64,000 nt of DNA. Origin: JALYGY01 sp963800975 (GTDB lineage: Bacteria; Actinomycetota; Rubrobacteria; Rubrobacterales; Rubrobacteraceae). Position 1 is the stretch's first letter; each line of letters opens with the position of its first letter. The notes under the pieces are model-generated. The model was not told the DNA's origin. It did not search any database and saw only the letters and a program-made list of their open reading frames with translations. The stretch covers positions 744,001 through 808,000 of the forward strand of contig CAWDDB010000008.1 in assembly GCA_963800975.1 (NCBI GenBank), read 5' to 3'. Position numbers and translations under genes: made by a program. Shown piece after piece: positions 33,547 to 42,285 of the stretch.

Positions 33547-34419
33547 CTAGCGCTCGATGGGGGCGCGCACCAGGTTGCCCCACTCGGTCCACGACCCGTC
33601 GTAGTTCCTGACCCCTTCGTAGCCGAGGAGGTAGGTGAGCACGAACCAGGTGTGGGAAGAGCGCTCCCCGATGCGGCAGTACGCTATGACGTCGTCGCCA
33701 TCCGCGAGCCCGGCCTCGCCCTCGTAGATCCCCTTCAGCTCGTCCGCGCTCTTGAAGGTACCGTCCTCCCTAACGGCGCGCGCCCACGGCACGTTCGCCG
33801 CGCCGGGGATGTGTCCGCCCCTCAAGGCGCCCTCCTGCGGATAGTCCGGCATATGGAGGAGCTCGCCAGAGTACTCGCCGGGGCTCCGAACATCCACGAG
33901 CGGGTTGGACGCCTCGAGGTGGCGATCGACGTCCTCCCTGAAGGCCCGGATCTTCTCGTCGTCCCGCGTCGGCACCGGGTAGTCTGTGGTCTCGAACGTG
34001 GGGACGTCCTGGGTCATCGGCCTGCCCTCGGCCTCCCACTTGACACGCCCGCCATCCATGACCCGCACGTTGTCGTGCCCGAATAGCCTGAAGACCCACA
34101 GGGCGTACGTCGCCCACCAGTTGTTCCTGTCGCCGTAGAACACGACGGTCGTATCGGGCGTGATGCCCTTCTCGCCCATGAGGCTCGCGAAGCGCTCCGG
34201 GTTGAGGTAGTCGCGCGTCAGGGGGTCGTTCAGGTCCTCGACCCAGTCCACCTTTACCGCGTTCGGTACGTGGTTGATGTCGTAGAGGAGCACGTCCTCG
34301 TCGGACTCCACGATCCGGATGTCGGGGTCGTCCAGGTGCTCGGCGACCCACCCCGTCGTAACAAGCGCCTCCGGGTGCGCGTAGCCCTTCTCCTGAATCT
34401 CCTGCTCCGAAGATGCCAT
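33547..34419 (-). CDS. sseA: two-domain thiosulfate/3-mercaptopyruvate sulfurtransferase
   Basis: 290 residues with two rhodanese domains. The first (about 20-140) is structural, with VFYGDRNNWWATYALWVFRL. The second (about 165-285) has the active loop AYCRIGERSSHTW with the catalytic Cys, and LVDVRSPGEYSGE. Ends with the usual YDGSWTEWG. The CRIGERS loop fits thiosulfate sulfurtransferases. ATG start. Co-transcribed with the SufU-like gene. Confidence 0.92.
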   Translation of the reverse strand: MASSEQEIQEKGYAHPEALVTTGWVAEHLDDPDIRIVESDEDVLLYDINHVPNAVKVDWVEDLNDPLTRDYLNPERFASLMGEKGITPDTTVVFYGDRNNWWATYALWVFRLFGHDNVRVMDGGRVKWEAEGRPMTQDVPTFETTDYPVPTRDDEKIRAFREDVDRHLEASNPLVDVRSPGEYSGELLHMPDYPQEGALRGGHIPGAANVPWARAVREDGTFKSADELKGIYEGEAGLADGDDVIAYCRIGERSSHTWFVLTYLLGYEGVRNYDGSWTEWGNLVRAPIER

Positions 34420-34574
34420 CCAAATCCTCCTCTTCGATGTACCTCACTGCATCGGTGAACAACGTCGTAGCCTAGGAGCGCGAACTCATGGTGTCAAGGC
34501 GCGCCCAGCCTCCGATGCCTCCACACGGACGCACATTCTAAACTATGTCCTACCTTTTGGGTCGGGTTTCGGGA

Positions 34575-35531
34575 TCAGCCGGTTCTCTCGGCGCCCAGCT
34601 CCCCGATTGCCGGCGCGGGCGCTGGGTCTCGTGAGTTCAGGTACCCGAGGGCGAGGATGGCCACCCAAAGCAAACCGAAGCCCAGGATCTGGTTCGCGCT
34701 CACCCCCACGCCGAGGAAGATCCAGTTCAGGACAATAGCGGAGGCGGGGAAGGAGATCTCTGCGAGGGTCGCGTAGGAGGCTTTGGTGCCCGAGAGCCCC
34801 CGGTAGTACAGGAGTAGGCCGAGGAGCCCGGGCACGAGCGCCAGCAGTAGGACGCGCGCGGGCTCGGCCGCGAAGCCGGCGCCCATCTGGGGGAGGGAGC
34901 CCTGGGCCAGCGCGATCACCCAAAGGACGGGGAGGGCGAAGAGGAGGCGCGCCCCCGTGAGGGTATGGAACGGCATATCCGCGAGCACGTAGCGGCCCAG
35001 CGCGGTCGAGGAGCCCCAGAGGGCGGCGGCGCCCAGCGTGAGGGCCGCCGGCAACGCCTGAGCGCTGCCAAGGGCCTCGAAAGGCTCGACGAAGCCGTCG
35101 AAGGAGATCAGGTACGCCCCCAGCACGGCCAACAGGAAGCAGGGCCAGTAGGCGCGGCGCAGGCGCTCGCGCAGCAGGACGTGGGCCAGGGCTATGGCAA
35201 ACAGGGGTTGGGTCTTCTGCAGCAGGATCACGACCGTAGGGTTGCCGACGACGAAGGCCGTCGTGAACAGAAGGGTCGCGATCGCGGAGCCGCCCCAGGC
35301 GATAATGAGCAACGCGGTCCACTGCGACGCCCGGAGGGTCCGGATGATCCCCCACCCGAGCACTACCGCCGGGACCGAGTAAAGCATGAGCACCAGGTGC
35401 TCGGAGAGTACGATCGCGGATGGCGACATGACCTCGAGCAGTGGCACCCGAAGGATCGCGTCCGTGCCCCACAGGGCAGCCCCGAACGCCACCAGCAACA
35501 CCCCGACGTAGCTACCGTTTCTCCAGCCCAA
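34575..35531 (-). CDS. EamA/DMT-family transporter
   Basis: 318 residues, ten membrane helices in two EamA repeats: GAALWGTDAILRVPL at the start of the first and AALWGSSTALGRYVL at the start of the second. Likely exports amino acids or metabolites; substrate unknown. TTG start. A promoter TTTAAC (35585-35590), 16 bases, TATCAT (35563-35568) lies upstream on the minus strand. Confidence 0.88.
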   Translation of the reverse strand: MGWRNGSYVGVLLVAFGAALWGTDAILRVPLLEVMSPSAIVLSEHLVLMLYSVPAVVLGWGIIRTLRASQWTALLIIAWGGSAIATLLFTTAFVVGNPTVVILLQKTQPLFAIALAHVLLRERLRRAYWPCFLLAVLGAYLISFDGFVEPFEALGSAQALPAALTLGAAALWGSSTALGRYVLADMPFHTLTGARLLFALPVLWVIALAQGSLPQMGAGFAAEPARVLLLALVPGLLGLLLYYRGLSGTKASYATLAEISFPASAIVLNWIFLGVGVSANQILGFGLLWVAILALGYLNSRDPAPAPAIGELGAERTG

Positions 35532-35562
35532 TGCTGTCCCTTCCAGGTCGTCCGACCCGGCA

Positions 35563-35590
35563 ATGATACCGCCCCGTTCGTCTGGTTAAA
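35563..35590 (-). promoter_or_regulatory. promoter of the DMT transporter
   Basis: TTTAAC and TATCAT on the minus strand, 16 bases apart, about 30 bases before the TTG start. The rest of the 228-base spacer to the divergent ABC gene includes two GATCAACCG-like direct repeats (about 35630 and 35655) of unknown use. Confidence 0.5.
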
Positions 35591-35759
35591 GCATCCTCCG
35601 GCCGACACACCCGAAGATCCGGCCCCACAGATCAACCGGACGGTCGATATCGGGATCAACCGCCCGGTGGTCACGAAATTCGAGCGCACGGGCGATTACT
35701 TCGTCGCGGCGTCCCGCGATACTCGGTGCCACGGGAACAGTCGAGCAGGGGCGGTCGAG

Positions 35760-36686
35760 ATGACGACTTCGAACGGAGAGCTGGCGATCCTCGTCAACCA
35801 CCTGAGGAAGGCTTACGGGCCGGTGGTAGCGGTCGAGGACGTATCTTTCGAGGTGCGGCGCGGCGAGATCTTCGGCATCGTCGGCCCGAACGGCGCCGGA
35901 AAGACCACCACCGTCGAGTGCCTGACGGGCATGAGGTCACCGGACGCCGGCACCGTGGAGGTGCTTGGCCTCGATCCCACCCGCGAGGGAAACAAGCTGC
36001 TGCAATATGTCGGGGTACAGTTACAGCAGGCGGCGCTGCCTGCTCGCCTCAAGGTCTGGGAGGCGCTGGACCTGTACTCGTCGTTCTACGAGAAGACCCT
36101 CGACCCACGCGGGCTGCTGCAGCGGTGGGGCCTCGCGGAGAAGGAGGGCACCGTCTTCGACAAGCTCTCCGGCGGGCAGAAGCAACGGCTGTTTATCGCG
36201 CTCGCGTTGCTCAATGACCCCGAGATCGTCTTCCTGGACGAGATCACGAGCGGCCTTGACCCGCAGGCGCGGCGCGCGAGTCAGGACCTGGTAAGGGAGA
36301 TCCGCGACGAGGGCAAGACCGTCGTGCTCGTCACCCACTTCATGGACGAGGCGGAGCAACTGTGCGACCGGGTGGCCATCGTCGACGCAGGCAGGCTCGT
36401 CGCCCTGGACACGCCGCAGAATCTCGTCAACGGCCTGGGCTCCGGCACGGGCGTGAGCTTCGTCGCGGAGAACGGGTTCGATAGGGCGCTCCTGCAAGAC
36501 ATCCCGCAGGTGAGCGAAGTCAGGGACGAGGGAGGGCGGATCTCTATCCGCGGGGACGGCCCGTTGCTCGCGGCTGTGGTCGGGTCACTCGCCCGGAAGG
36601 GCATAACCCCGACGGACTTGAGGACCGAACATGCCACGCTCGAAGACGTCTTTATCGCCCTGACGGGGCGCGGTATCCGGGATTAA
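35760..36686 (+). CDS. ABC-2-type exporter ATPase
   Basis: 308 residues. Walker A GPNGAGKTTTVE, signature LSGGQKQR, Walker B IVFLDEITSGLDPQ and H-loop VTHFMDEA. The C-terminal extension ending LEDVFIALTGRG is typical of DrrA/CcmA-like drug-export ATPases. The ATG at 35760 is chosen at the start of similarity; the upstream open frame is not coding. Followed after ten bases by the permease and then by a two-component system, which may regulate it. Confidence 0.92.
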   Translation: MTTSNGELAILVNHLRKAYGPVVAVEDVSFEVRRGEIFGIVGPNGAGKTTTVECLTGMRSPDAGTVEVLGLDPTREGNKLLQYVGVQLQQAALPARLKVWEALDLYSSFYEKTLDPRGLLQRWGLAEKEGTVFDKLSGGQKQRLFIALALLNDPEIVFLDEITSGLDPQARRASQDLVREIRDEGKTVVLVTHFMDEAEQLCDRVAIVDAGRLVALDTPQNLVNGLGSGTGVSFVAENGFDRALLQDIPQVSEVRDEGGRISIRGDGPLLAAVVGSLARKGITPTDLRTEHATLEDVFIALTGRGIRD

Positions 36687-36696
36687 GGAGGAAACC

Positions 36697-37431
36697 ATGC
36701 GCGCTCTCTGGAAGATGACGCTGGTCGAGGCCAAGCTGTTCTTGCGCGAGCCGGCCGCCGTGTTCTTCACGCTGGCTTTCCCCGTTATGGTACTGCTTCT
36801 CTTCGGCAGCATCTTCGGCGGCTATCCCATCCCGGGTACGGACCTCAAGAGCATAGACCTCTACGTTCCGGCGCTGACCGGTATGATCATCGGTTCGGTC
36901 GGACTCATCGGGATTCCCACCACGCTCACGTCGTACCGGGAGACGGGCGTTCTTCGGCGCCTGCGCGCTACGCCCCTGCATCCTTCGACGATTCTGGGCG
37001 CCCAGGTCATAGTGAACCTGCTCATGACGATGGTCGGCGTCGCCATCTTGATCGCGACGGCGACGCTGGTCTTCGACATCAAGATGCCGGGCGACCCGCT
37101 GCTCGTGGCCCTGGCCCTGATCTTCTCCAGCCTCAGCTTCTTTGCCGCGGGCTTCGCCCTGGCCGCGCTCCTCCCCACCGTGCGCGTGGCGTCGGCCGTT
37201 GGACAGGCCCTCTTTCTCCCCATGCTCTTCCTCTCCGGGGCGGCATTGCCCAGGGACGAGCTGCCACACGCCCTGCGCCGGCTATCAGACCTCCTGCCTC
37301 TGACCCAGGTTGTGAACCTTGTTCAGGATCCGTGGGTCGGGGGCGCGTGGAACTGGACGGCCGCGATCGTCCTGCTCGTGCTGCTCGCCGCCGCGATGGC
37401 CGTCTCCTCGCGCACGTTCCGGTGGGAGTAA
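36697..37431 (+). CDS. ABC-2-type exporter permease
   Basis: 244 residues, six membrane helices. The LREPAAVFFTLAFPVMVLLL opening and the ETGVLRRLRATPLHPSTIL loop are typical of the ABC-2 permease family. ATG with AAGGAGG upstream. Partner of the preceding ATPase. Confidence 0.92.
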   Translation: MRALWKMTLVEAKLFLREPAAVFFTLAFPVMVLLLFGSIFGGYPIPGTDLKSIDLYVPALTGMIIGSVGLIGIPTTLTSYRETGVLRRLRATPLHPSTILGAQVIVNLLMTMVGVAILIATATLVFDIKMPGDPLLVALALIFSSLSFFAAGFALAALLPTVRVASAVGQALFLPMLFLSGAALPRDELPHALRRLSDLLPLTQVVNLVQDPWVGGAWNWTAAIVLLVLLAAAMAVSSRTFRWE

Positions 37432-37432
37432 G

Positions 37433-38719
37433 ATGTCACCCGTGGAAAGGCTGCAGGATACGCTTCCTGGAGACCGCCAGGGCAATACAGGCCCCGACGT
37501 TTCCGGTTCCACCCATGTCTGGGTACGCTGGTGGTGGGTGTGGGACGTCGCGTTCTACATCCTGCTCGGCTTGTCGCTGGTCCTGAGCTTGCTAGACGCG
37601 GACCTCTACGGACGGGCGCGGCTGGCGACGATCCTGTTGACCGCCCTGTACGGGGGCTGGTACTGGTACATGATCATCAGGCCGGGTTGGCCGGAGAAAA
37701 CGTGGCAGGCCACCCTGTACGTGGCCGTCGCGATACTGCTCTGGTTCGCGCTCGCCCTGCTCCACCCCGTCTATCAGCTGATGTTGTTCGTGCTGTACGG
37801 CCAGATATACTCGGTGCTTCCGGTGCGCAGGGCCATAGCGTGGTCCGTGGCGCTGACGATCCTGATCGTGGTCAGGGGAATCTCCCAGACCAGCGGGGAC
37901 CCCTTCGCGTGGATACTCCCCGGCCTGCTCTCCGTGGCCTTCGGTACCTTCTTCGCCCTTTGGATCAACTCCATCATCGAGCAGAGCCGGGAGAGGCAGC
38001 GCCTGATCGAGGAGCTGGAGGCCACCCGCGAGGAGCTCGCCTCGGAGGAGCGTCGCGCCGGCGTCCTGGAGGAGCGGGGCCGGCTGGCGCGCGAGATCCA
38101 CGACACCCTTGCCCAGGGCTTTATCAGCATCGTGACGCACCTCGAAGCGGCTGAGGAGGATCTTGCTCCCCGACCCGCGCCCTTGCGCCGCCACCTGGAT
38201 GAGGCCCTGCGCGCGGCGCGCGAGAACCTCGTCGAGGCCAGGAGGCTGGTGGCCGACCTCAGGCCCGAGATCCTGGAGAGTTCCTCACTGCCGGAAGCGC
38301 TCGAGCGTCTCGCGACCAGGTGCTCCGAGGCGTCCGGCGTGCCCGTGCAGGTGAAGGTGACCGGGGATCCAACCCCGCTCCCGCAGGAGCTTCAGGTGGC
38401 GTTCCTGCGCGTCGCCCAGGAGGCCCTCTCGAACGTTCGCAGGCACGCGCGGGCGAGCCACGTGACCGTGACCCTCTCTTACCTCGAGGACCTCGCCGTC
38501 CTTGACGTGCAAGACGACGGGACCGGCTTCGACCCGGCGCCGATCTCCTTCAGCGGCGTAAACGGCGGGTTCGGGTTGCGAGCCATGCGCGAGCGGGTCG
38601 AGAGCCTGGGAGGGAGGCTGCTCGTCGAGAGCACGCCCGGCGAGGGGACGACCCTCGCCGTCCAGCTTCCCTTTGCGGCGAAAATCGCCCCCGCGGCACC
38701 CCCTGGGTCCTCGCCTTGA
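37433..38719 (+). CDS. NarL-type sensor histidine kinase
   Basis: 428 residues. Six or so membrane helices (about residues 36-185) with very short loops, a coiled coil (about 188-215, rich in Glu and Arg), then a HisKA_3 domain with LAREIHDTLAQGFISIV carrying the phosphorylated His, and a HATPase with DDGTGFD and GGFGLRAMRERVESLGG. The sensor is membrane-embedded, like LiaS/DesK types that watch the membrane or its drugs. The ATG follows the exporter stop by one base, and the end overlaps the response regulator as TTGA. Confidence 0.92.
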   Translation: MSPVERLQDTLPGDRQGNTGPDVSGSTHVWVRWWWVWDVAFYILLGLSLVLSLLDADLYGRARLATILLTALYGGWYWYMIIRPGWPEKTWQATLYVAVAILLWFALALLHPVYQLMLFVLYGQIYSVLPVRRAIAWSVALTILIVVRGISQTSGDPFAWILPGLLSVAFGTFFALWINSIIEQSRERQRLIEELEATREELASEERRAGVLEERGRLAREIHDTLAQGFISIVTHLEAAEEDLAPRPAPLRRHLDEALRAARENLVEARRLVADLRPEILESSSLPEALERLATRCSEASGVPVQVKVTGDPTPLPQELQVAFLRVAQEALSNVRRHARASHVTVTLSYLEDLAVLDVQDDGTGFDPAPISFSGVNGGFGLRAMRERVESLGGRLLVESTPGEGTTLAVQLPFAAKIAPAAPPGSSP

Positions 38720-39354
38720 CCGACGTCGTCCGCATCCTCATCGTCGACGATCACCCGGTGGTACGCGCGGGTCTGGAGGGGATGCTCTCGGCGCAGCAAG
38801 ACCTCGAGGTTGTCGGAGAGGCCGGGAACGGGAAGGAGGCGCTGACGCTCGTGGAGCGGCTCGCCCCCGACGTCGTGCTAATGGACCTGCGGATGCCGGA
38901 GATGGAGGGGGTCGCGGCCATAGAGGAGATATCGGCCAGGCACCCGTCCACGAGAGTACTGGTCCTCACGACCTACGACTCCGACGCCGACATCCTGCGC
39001 GCCGTGGAGGCCGGCGCGACCGGATACCTTCTCAAGGACGCACCCAGACAAGAGCTGCAGGAGGCGGTCAGGAGCACGGCCGCGGGTAAGCCCCACCTCG
39101 CGCCGATGGCGGCTCAGAGCCTGATGCGCCGCGTCCGAGAACCCGGAAGGGAAGACCTGAGCGGCAGGGAGATCGAGGTCCTTGCCCTCGTTCGCAAGGG
39201 CATGAGCAACCGGGAGATCGGGCGCAACCTGTACGTCAGCGAAGCCACCGTGAAGACGCACCTGATCCACATCTACAACAAGCTGGGCGTCGCTGACCGC
39301 GCCTCGGCCGTATCCGCGGCCCTGGAACGCGGCATCATGAGGCTCGATCGCTAG
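38716..39354 (+). CDS. NarL/LuxR-type response regulator
   Basis: 212 residues. Receiver domain with ILIVDDHPVVRAGL and phospho-Asp in VLMDLRMPEMEG; LTTYDSDAD and GYLLKDAP complete it. The LuxR HTH is LSGREIEVLALVRKGMSNRE, then EATVKTHLIHIYNKLGV. TTG start overlapping the kinase stop. Probable target is the exporter operon. Its stop codon shares CTAG with the stop of the convergent gene. Confidence 0.94.
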   Translation: MTDVVRILIVDDHPVVRAGLEGMLSAQQDLEVVGEAGNGKEALTLVERLAPDVVLMDLRMPEMEGVAAIEEISARHPSTRVLVLTTYDSDADILRAVEAGATGYLLKDAPRQELQEAVRSTAAGKPHLAPMAAQSLMRRVREPGREDLSGREIEVLALVRKGMSNREIGRNLYVSEATVKTHLIHIYNKLGVADRASAVSAALERGIMRLDR

Positions 39355-40427
39355 GTGGCCCGGTGCTCCTCGTAGACCACGAGGGCCTCGAGCGGCAACC
39401 GTCCGCGGCGTTTTGGCGGGTCGCCGGCCGCGTAACCGAGCGTGAGTAGCGCCTGCGGGACGAGCCTCTGGTCCAATCCAAGCGCCTCCACCACCTGATC
39501 CGGCGAGAAAAGCGGGGCGCACATCCAGCCCGCGTCGAGGCCGAGGTCGTAGGCTGCCAGCAGCATGTTCTGGGCCGCGGCGCCGAGCGACTGCACGGCC
39601 ATCGTGGTCTCGCTCCGCTGGCGCGCCACGTCGGGATAATCGTCGAGGTCCTCGACGTAGAGGCACAGCAACACCAGGATCGGCGCGTCGAGTAGCCTGC
39701 GCCGAGAACCCTCGAGGCGCCGCTCGACGACTTCTCCGGGCTGGCCGTCCATCTCGAGGTTCGCGCGCCACTCCTCGCCCATCGCCCCGGCGAGCCGCTC
39801 CTTGGTCTCCCGCCTGGCGATGACGGCGAAGCGCCACGGTTGCCTGCCGTGCGGAGAAGGGGCCCAACGCCCGGCCTCTAGCACCTCGTCCACGAGAGCA
39901 GGCGCCACCCTCCTGTCGAGGTAGCGGCGCACCGAGCGGCGGCCCCGCACGACGTCCAGAATGACGGTCCCGCGATCCTCCCCGGCGTCCAGGGCGCCCC
40001 ACGACGTCGCGCTCTCCGGACGCAGGACTATGACCGGGTTCTCCTCGATCCTCATCGTCTCGTACTGCTGGTACTTGCCGCGCAGCAGCCGAACCGCGTC
40101 GCCGTGTTCCTCTGCTCCGGGCTCGAGCAGCTCGGCGTGTCCTCGCACCAGTACAAAAGCCAGGAGGCTCCAGTCTTCGGCGTAGCGGTCCGCGACGAGC
40201 GCGACGCTCGGGTTCTCGACTATGTTCCGCACCCTCTTCAATCGCCCGGCGGCCACGCGCTTTGGCTTCTCGTCCAGGGCCACGTAGATCGCCCGCCCAG
40301 AATAGGCGAAGCAGACCGGAACGGCATGGGGCGTCCCCGACGCGTCGGCCGTCGCGAGCCGGGCGACACGCTCCCGCCCGAGGAAGGCCGCTTCCTGGGG
40401 GCTCAGCGTCTTCGAATCGACCTTCAC
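39351..40427 (-). CDS. PPOX-class F420-dependent domain fused to a nitroreductase
   Basis: 358 residues from the GTG at 40427. Residues 1-130 are a split-barrel PPOX domain of the F420-binding type (FLGRERVARLATADASGTPH, then VPVCFAYSGRAIYVALDEKP). Residues 150-358 are an FMN nitroreductase fold (RRSVRRYLDRRVAPALVDEV, WAPSPHGRQPWRFAV, GAAAQNMLLAAYDLG). Fusion of these two is unusual. The C-terminal half resembles the FMN domain of FbiB, which reduces dehydro-F420-0, while the cofE gene in this window has no such domain. The start overlaps the stop of the LLM oxidoreductase gene (GTGA). Confidence 0.8.
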   Translation of the reverse strand: MKVDSKTLSPQEAAFLGRERVARLATADASGTPHAVPVCFAYSGRAIYVALDEKPKRVAAGRLKRVRNIVENPSVALVADRYAEDWSLLAFVLVRGHAELLEPGAEEHGDAVRLLRGKYQQYETMRIEENPVIVLRPESATSWGALDAGEDRGTVILDVVRGRRSVRRYLDRRVAPALVDEVLEAGRWAPSPHGRQPWRFAVIARRETKERLAGAMGEEWRANLEMDGQPGEVVERRLEGSRRRLLDAPILVLLCLYVEDLDDYPDVARQRSETTMAVQSLGAAAQNMLLAAYDLGLDAGWMCAPLFSPDQVVEALGLDQRLVPQALLTLGYAAGDPPKRRGRLPLEALVVYEEHRAT

Positions 40428-41452
40428 GCCCCGGCCGCTTCGCGGACCCTGGGGGCCACCTCCGAGGCGAAGAGCCGCATGTTCCGAAGGGCCTGTTCGT
40501 GGGTGATGCCTGGCAGACGGCCCCAGAAACAGAAATGATCGTAGGGCGCCTGCTCGTGCAGCCCGATCAGACCACGCGCCACCGTATCCGGGTCGCCAAC
40601 CAGGTACCTCTCCCACGGCAGGTCGTCTGGCTGGATCGGCTCGGGCTTGGGCTTGTCCCGGTCGGTGCCCCACTCGGCGTAGCGGCTGCGCTGGTAGGCG
40701 ACGGCGGGCGCCACGTCGGAGCGGGCGCGCTCGGGATCCTCGTGCACGTAGACCAAGCCGGAGGCGACGAAGGGGAACTCCTCTTCGTCTCTCCCGTGGC
40801 GCGCGAGCGCCTCCCTGACCTTCCGGTAGGTATCCGAGAGGTCGCCCCCGCCCACGGAGGCGAGGAACCCATCCGCAAGCCTGGCGGCGCGGTCTATCGC
40901 GGGGTCAGCGAAGGCGCCGACGTAGATCGGGGTCGGCCGCTCGGGGCGCGGCTCGAACGGCAGGTCCTCGAAGCGCCAGCGCTTTCCCTCGTGGCCGGTG
41001 CGCCCCTCCCCGATGGCGCGCCGGATGACCTCTATCCCCTCCTCGAACAGCGAGGGCCGATACTTGCGCTCGAAGCCGAGCGTCTCGAACTCGTGCTGCA
41101 CGTAGCCCTGCCCCACCCCAAGGACGAACCGTCCCCCCGAGACGAGGTCGGCCACAGCCGCGTCCTCCGCGACCCGCAAGGGATGGTGCATCGGCAGCAG
41201 CAACACGTTCGTCCCGATCGTCATGCGCCGCGTGCGAGCCGCGATGGCCGCCGCGACTACCAGCGGCGACGGCAGGTAGCCGTCGTCCACGAAGTGGTGC
41301 TCCGAGAGCCAGGCCCCCTCGAACCCGAGCAGCTCGGACTCTTCGATCTCTTCGAGACACTCGGCGTAGAAGCTGGCGTAGTCCCCTAGCGGCGGCTTCT
41401 GCCTAAAGTCGTACCAGAGACCGAAGGTCGGGGCACCACCGTCGTTGTCCAA
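40424..41452 (-). CDS. luciferase-like (LLM) F420 or FMN-dependent oxidoreductase
   Basis: 342 residues, single TIM-barrel. Family features: SELLGFEGAWLSEHHFVDDG, TNVLLLPMHHPLRVAEDAAV, LVSGGRFVLGVGQGYVQHEF. In a bacterium with F420 genes and an adjacent PPOX-F420 fusion, F420 is the likely cofactor, though FMN-type monooxygenases share these motifs. TTG start with AGGAGG upstream. Confidence 0.85.
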   Translation of the reverse strand: MDNDGGAPTFGLWYDFRQKPPLGDYASFYAECLEEIEESELLGFEGAWLSEHHFVDDGYLPSPLVVAAAIAARTRRMTIGTNVLLLPMHHPLRVAEDAAVADLVSGGRFVLGVGQGYVQHEFETLGFERKYRPSLFEEGIEVIRRAIGEGRTGHEGKRWRFEDLPFEPRPERPTPIYVGAFADPAIDRAARLADGFLASVGGGDLSDTYRKVREALARHGRDEEEFPFVASGLVYVHEDPERARSDVAPAVAYQRSRYAEWGTDRDKPKPEPIQPDDLPWERYLVGDPDTVARGLIGLHEQAPYDHFCFWGRLPGITHEQALRNMRLFASEVAPRVREAAGA

Positions 41453-41496
41453 GACGCCTCCTCTGCTAGGATCAGCGTCCCAAGTTTACACGCGGG

Positions 41497-42111
41497 TCAG
41501 TAGTAGAGCGTCTGGCCGGCGTACACCAGGTCAGGGTTCGCTATCCCGTTCGTCGCCGCCAGGTACTCGACCGACGTCCCAAGCTCAGCCGAGATCCCGG
41601 ACAAAGTGTCCCCGGCCTGGACAACGTACGCTCCGCCTCCGCCGCCCGAGTCGACGGCGGCATAACCCCCATCCGCAGAATAGGCTACCTGCTCGGCCTC
41701 GTAACGACCGACTCCTCCGTACCCATCCCTGTAAGCGGCGCGGTAACCGCTTCCCACGCGGCTGTACCTGACGTAGTCCACGCCGGCGCCCGTCAGGCCG
41801 ATCTGATCCGCAGCGCCCTGCGAGAGGTCGATAACCCTCCTGCCAACGTACGGACCCCGGTCGTTCACGGTTACCTCGACGGAGCTCCCGCCGTAGCTGA
41901 CCACGAGTTGCGTGCCCAGGGGCAGCGTCTTGTGAGCCGCCGTGTACCCGTACTTGTCGTAAACCTCGCCGCTCGCCGTTAGTTGCCCGTGGAAGCCTGG
42001 CCCGTACCACGAAGCCAGGCCCACCCGGGCCTCTGCCCGGTCGTTGCCGAGCGCCAGAAACGCTCCGACCAGGAGCAAGATCCAGAGCATTCTAGAGAGC
42101 TTGAGCACCAC
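41497..42111 (-). CDS. RlpA-like DPBB protein with LysM domain, secreted
   Basis: 204 residues. N-terminal signal helix (WILLLVGAFLALG, cleavage near EARVG). Residues 25-115 are a double-psi beta-barrel of the RlpA/3D type (LASWYGPGFHGQLTASGEVY, HKTLPLGTQLVVSYGG, VTVNDRGPYVGRRVIDLS). After a Gly-rich linker the last 43 residues are one LysM peptidoglycan-binding domain (YVVQAGDTLSGISAELGTSV). Likely binds or cleaves peptidoglycan. GTG start eight bases after GGAGG. Divergent from the MerR-PASTA gene. Confidence 0.88.
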   Translation of the reverse strand: MVLKLSRMLWILLLVGAFLALGNDRAEARVGLASWYGPGFHGQLTASGEVYDKYGYTAAHKTLPLGTQLVVSYGGSSVEVTVNDRGPYVGRRVIDLSQGAADQIGLTGAGVDYVRYSRVGSGYRAAYRDGYGGVGRYEAEQVAYSADGGYAAVDSGGGGGAYVVQAGDTLSGISAELGTSVEYLAATNGIANPDLVYAGQTLYY

Positions 42112-42231
42112 GCATTCCCCCTCCGTATGCGTTAGCTTCACGTCTACCTGTGGTTGACCATTAGGTTGTAGCAAGCAGCAGTATTCGCGCTCCACGAGCG
42201 GGATTCAAGACCTCACCGGCCGTTATCTCCG

Positions 42232-42285
42232 CGCGATAATCTGTGGTCCGGGTCGGTAGCAGTTCGACCGGCAAGCATTATCGCG
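42232..42285. promoter_or_regulatory. inverted repeat between rlpA-like and MerR-PASTA genes
   Basis: CGCGATAAT (42232-42240) and ATTATCGCG (42277-42285) are exact inverses separated by 36 bases, in the middle of the 290-base divergent spacer. Each A/T-rich half could be one protein site. AT-rich boxes closer to the MerR-PASTA gene (TACTAT near 42327, TAAGAT near 42363, TAATAT near 42394) are possible -10 elements. This is the natural place for an operator of the HTH protein. Confidence 0.5.

Noticed and set aside
33134..33592. Longer SufU-like protein starting further upstream
   Set aside because: The extra residues overlap the rhodanese C-terminus and lack similarity; the TTG at 33538 has a suitable ribosome site.
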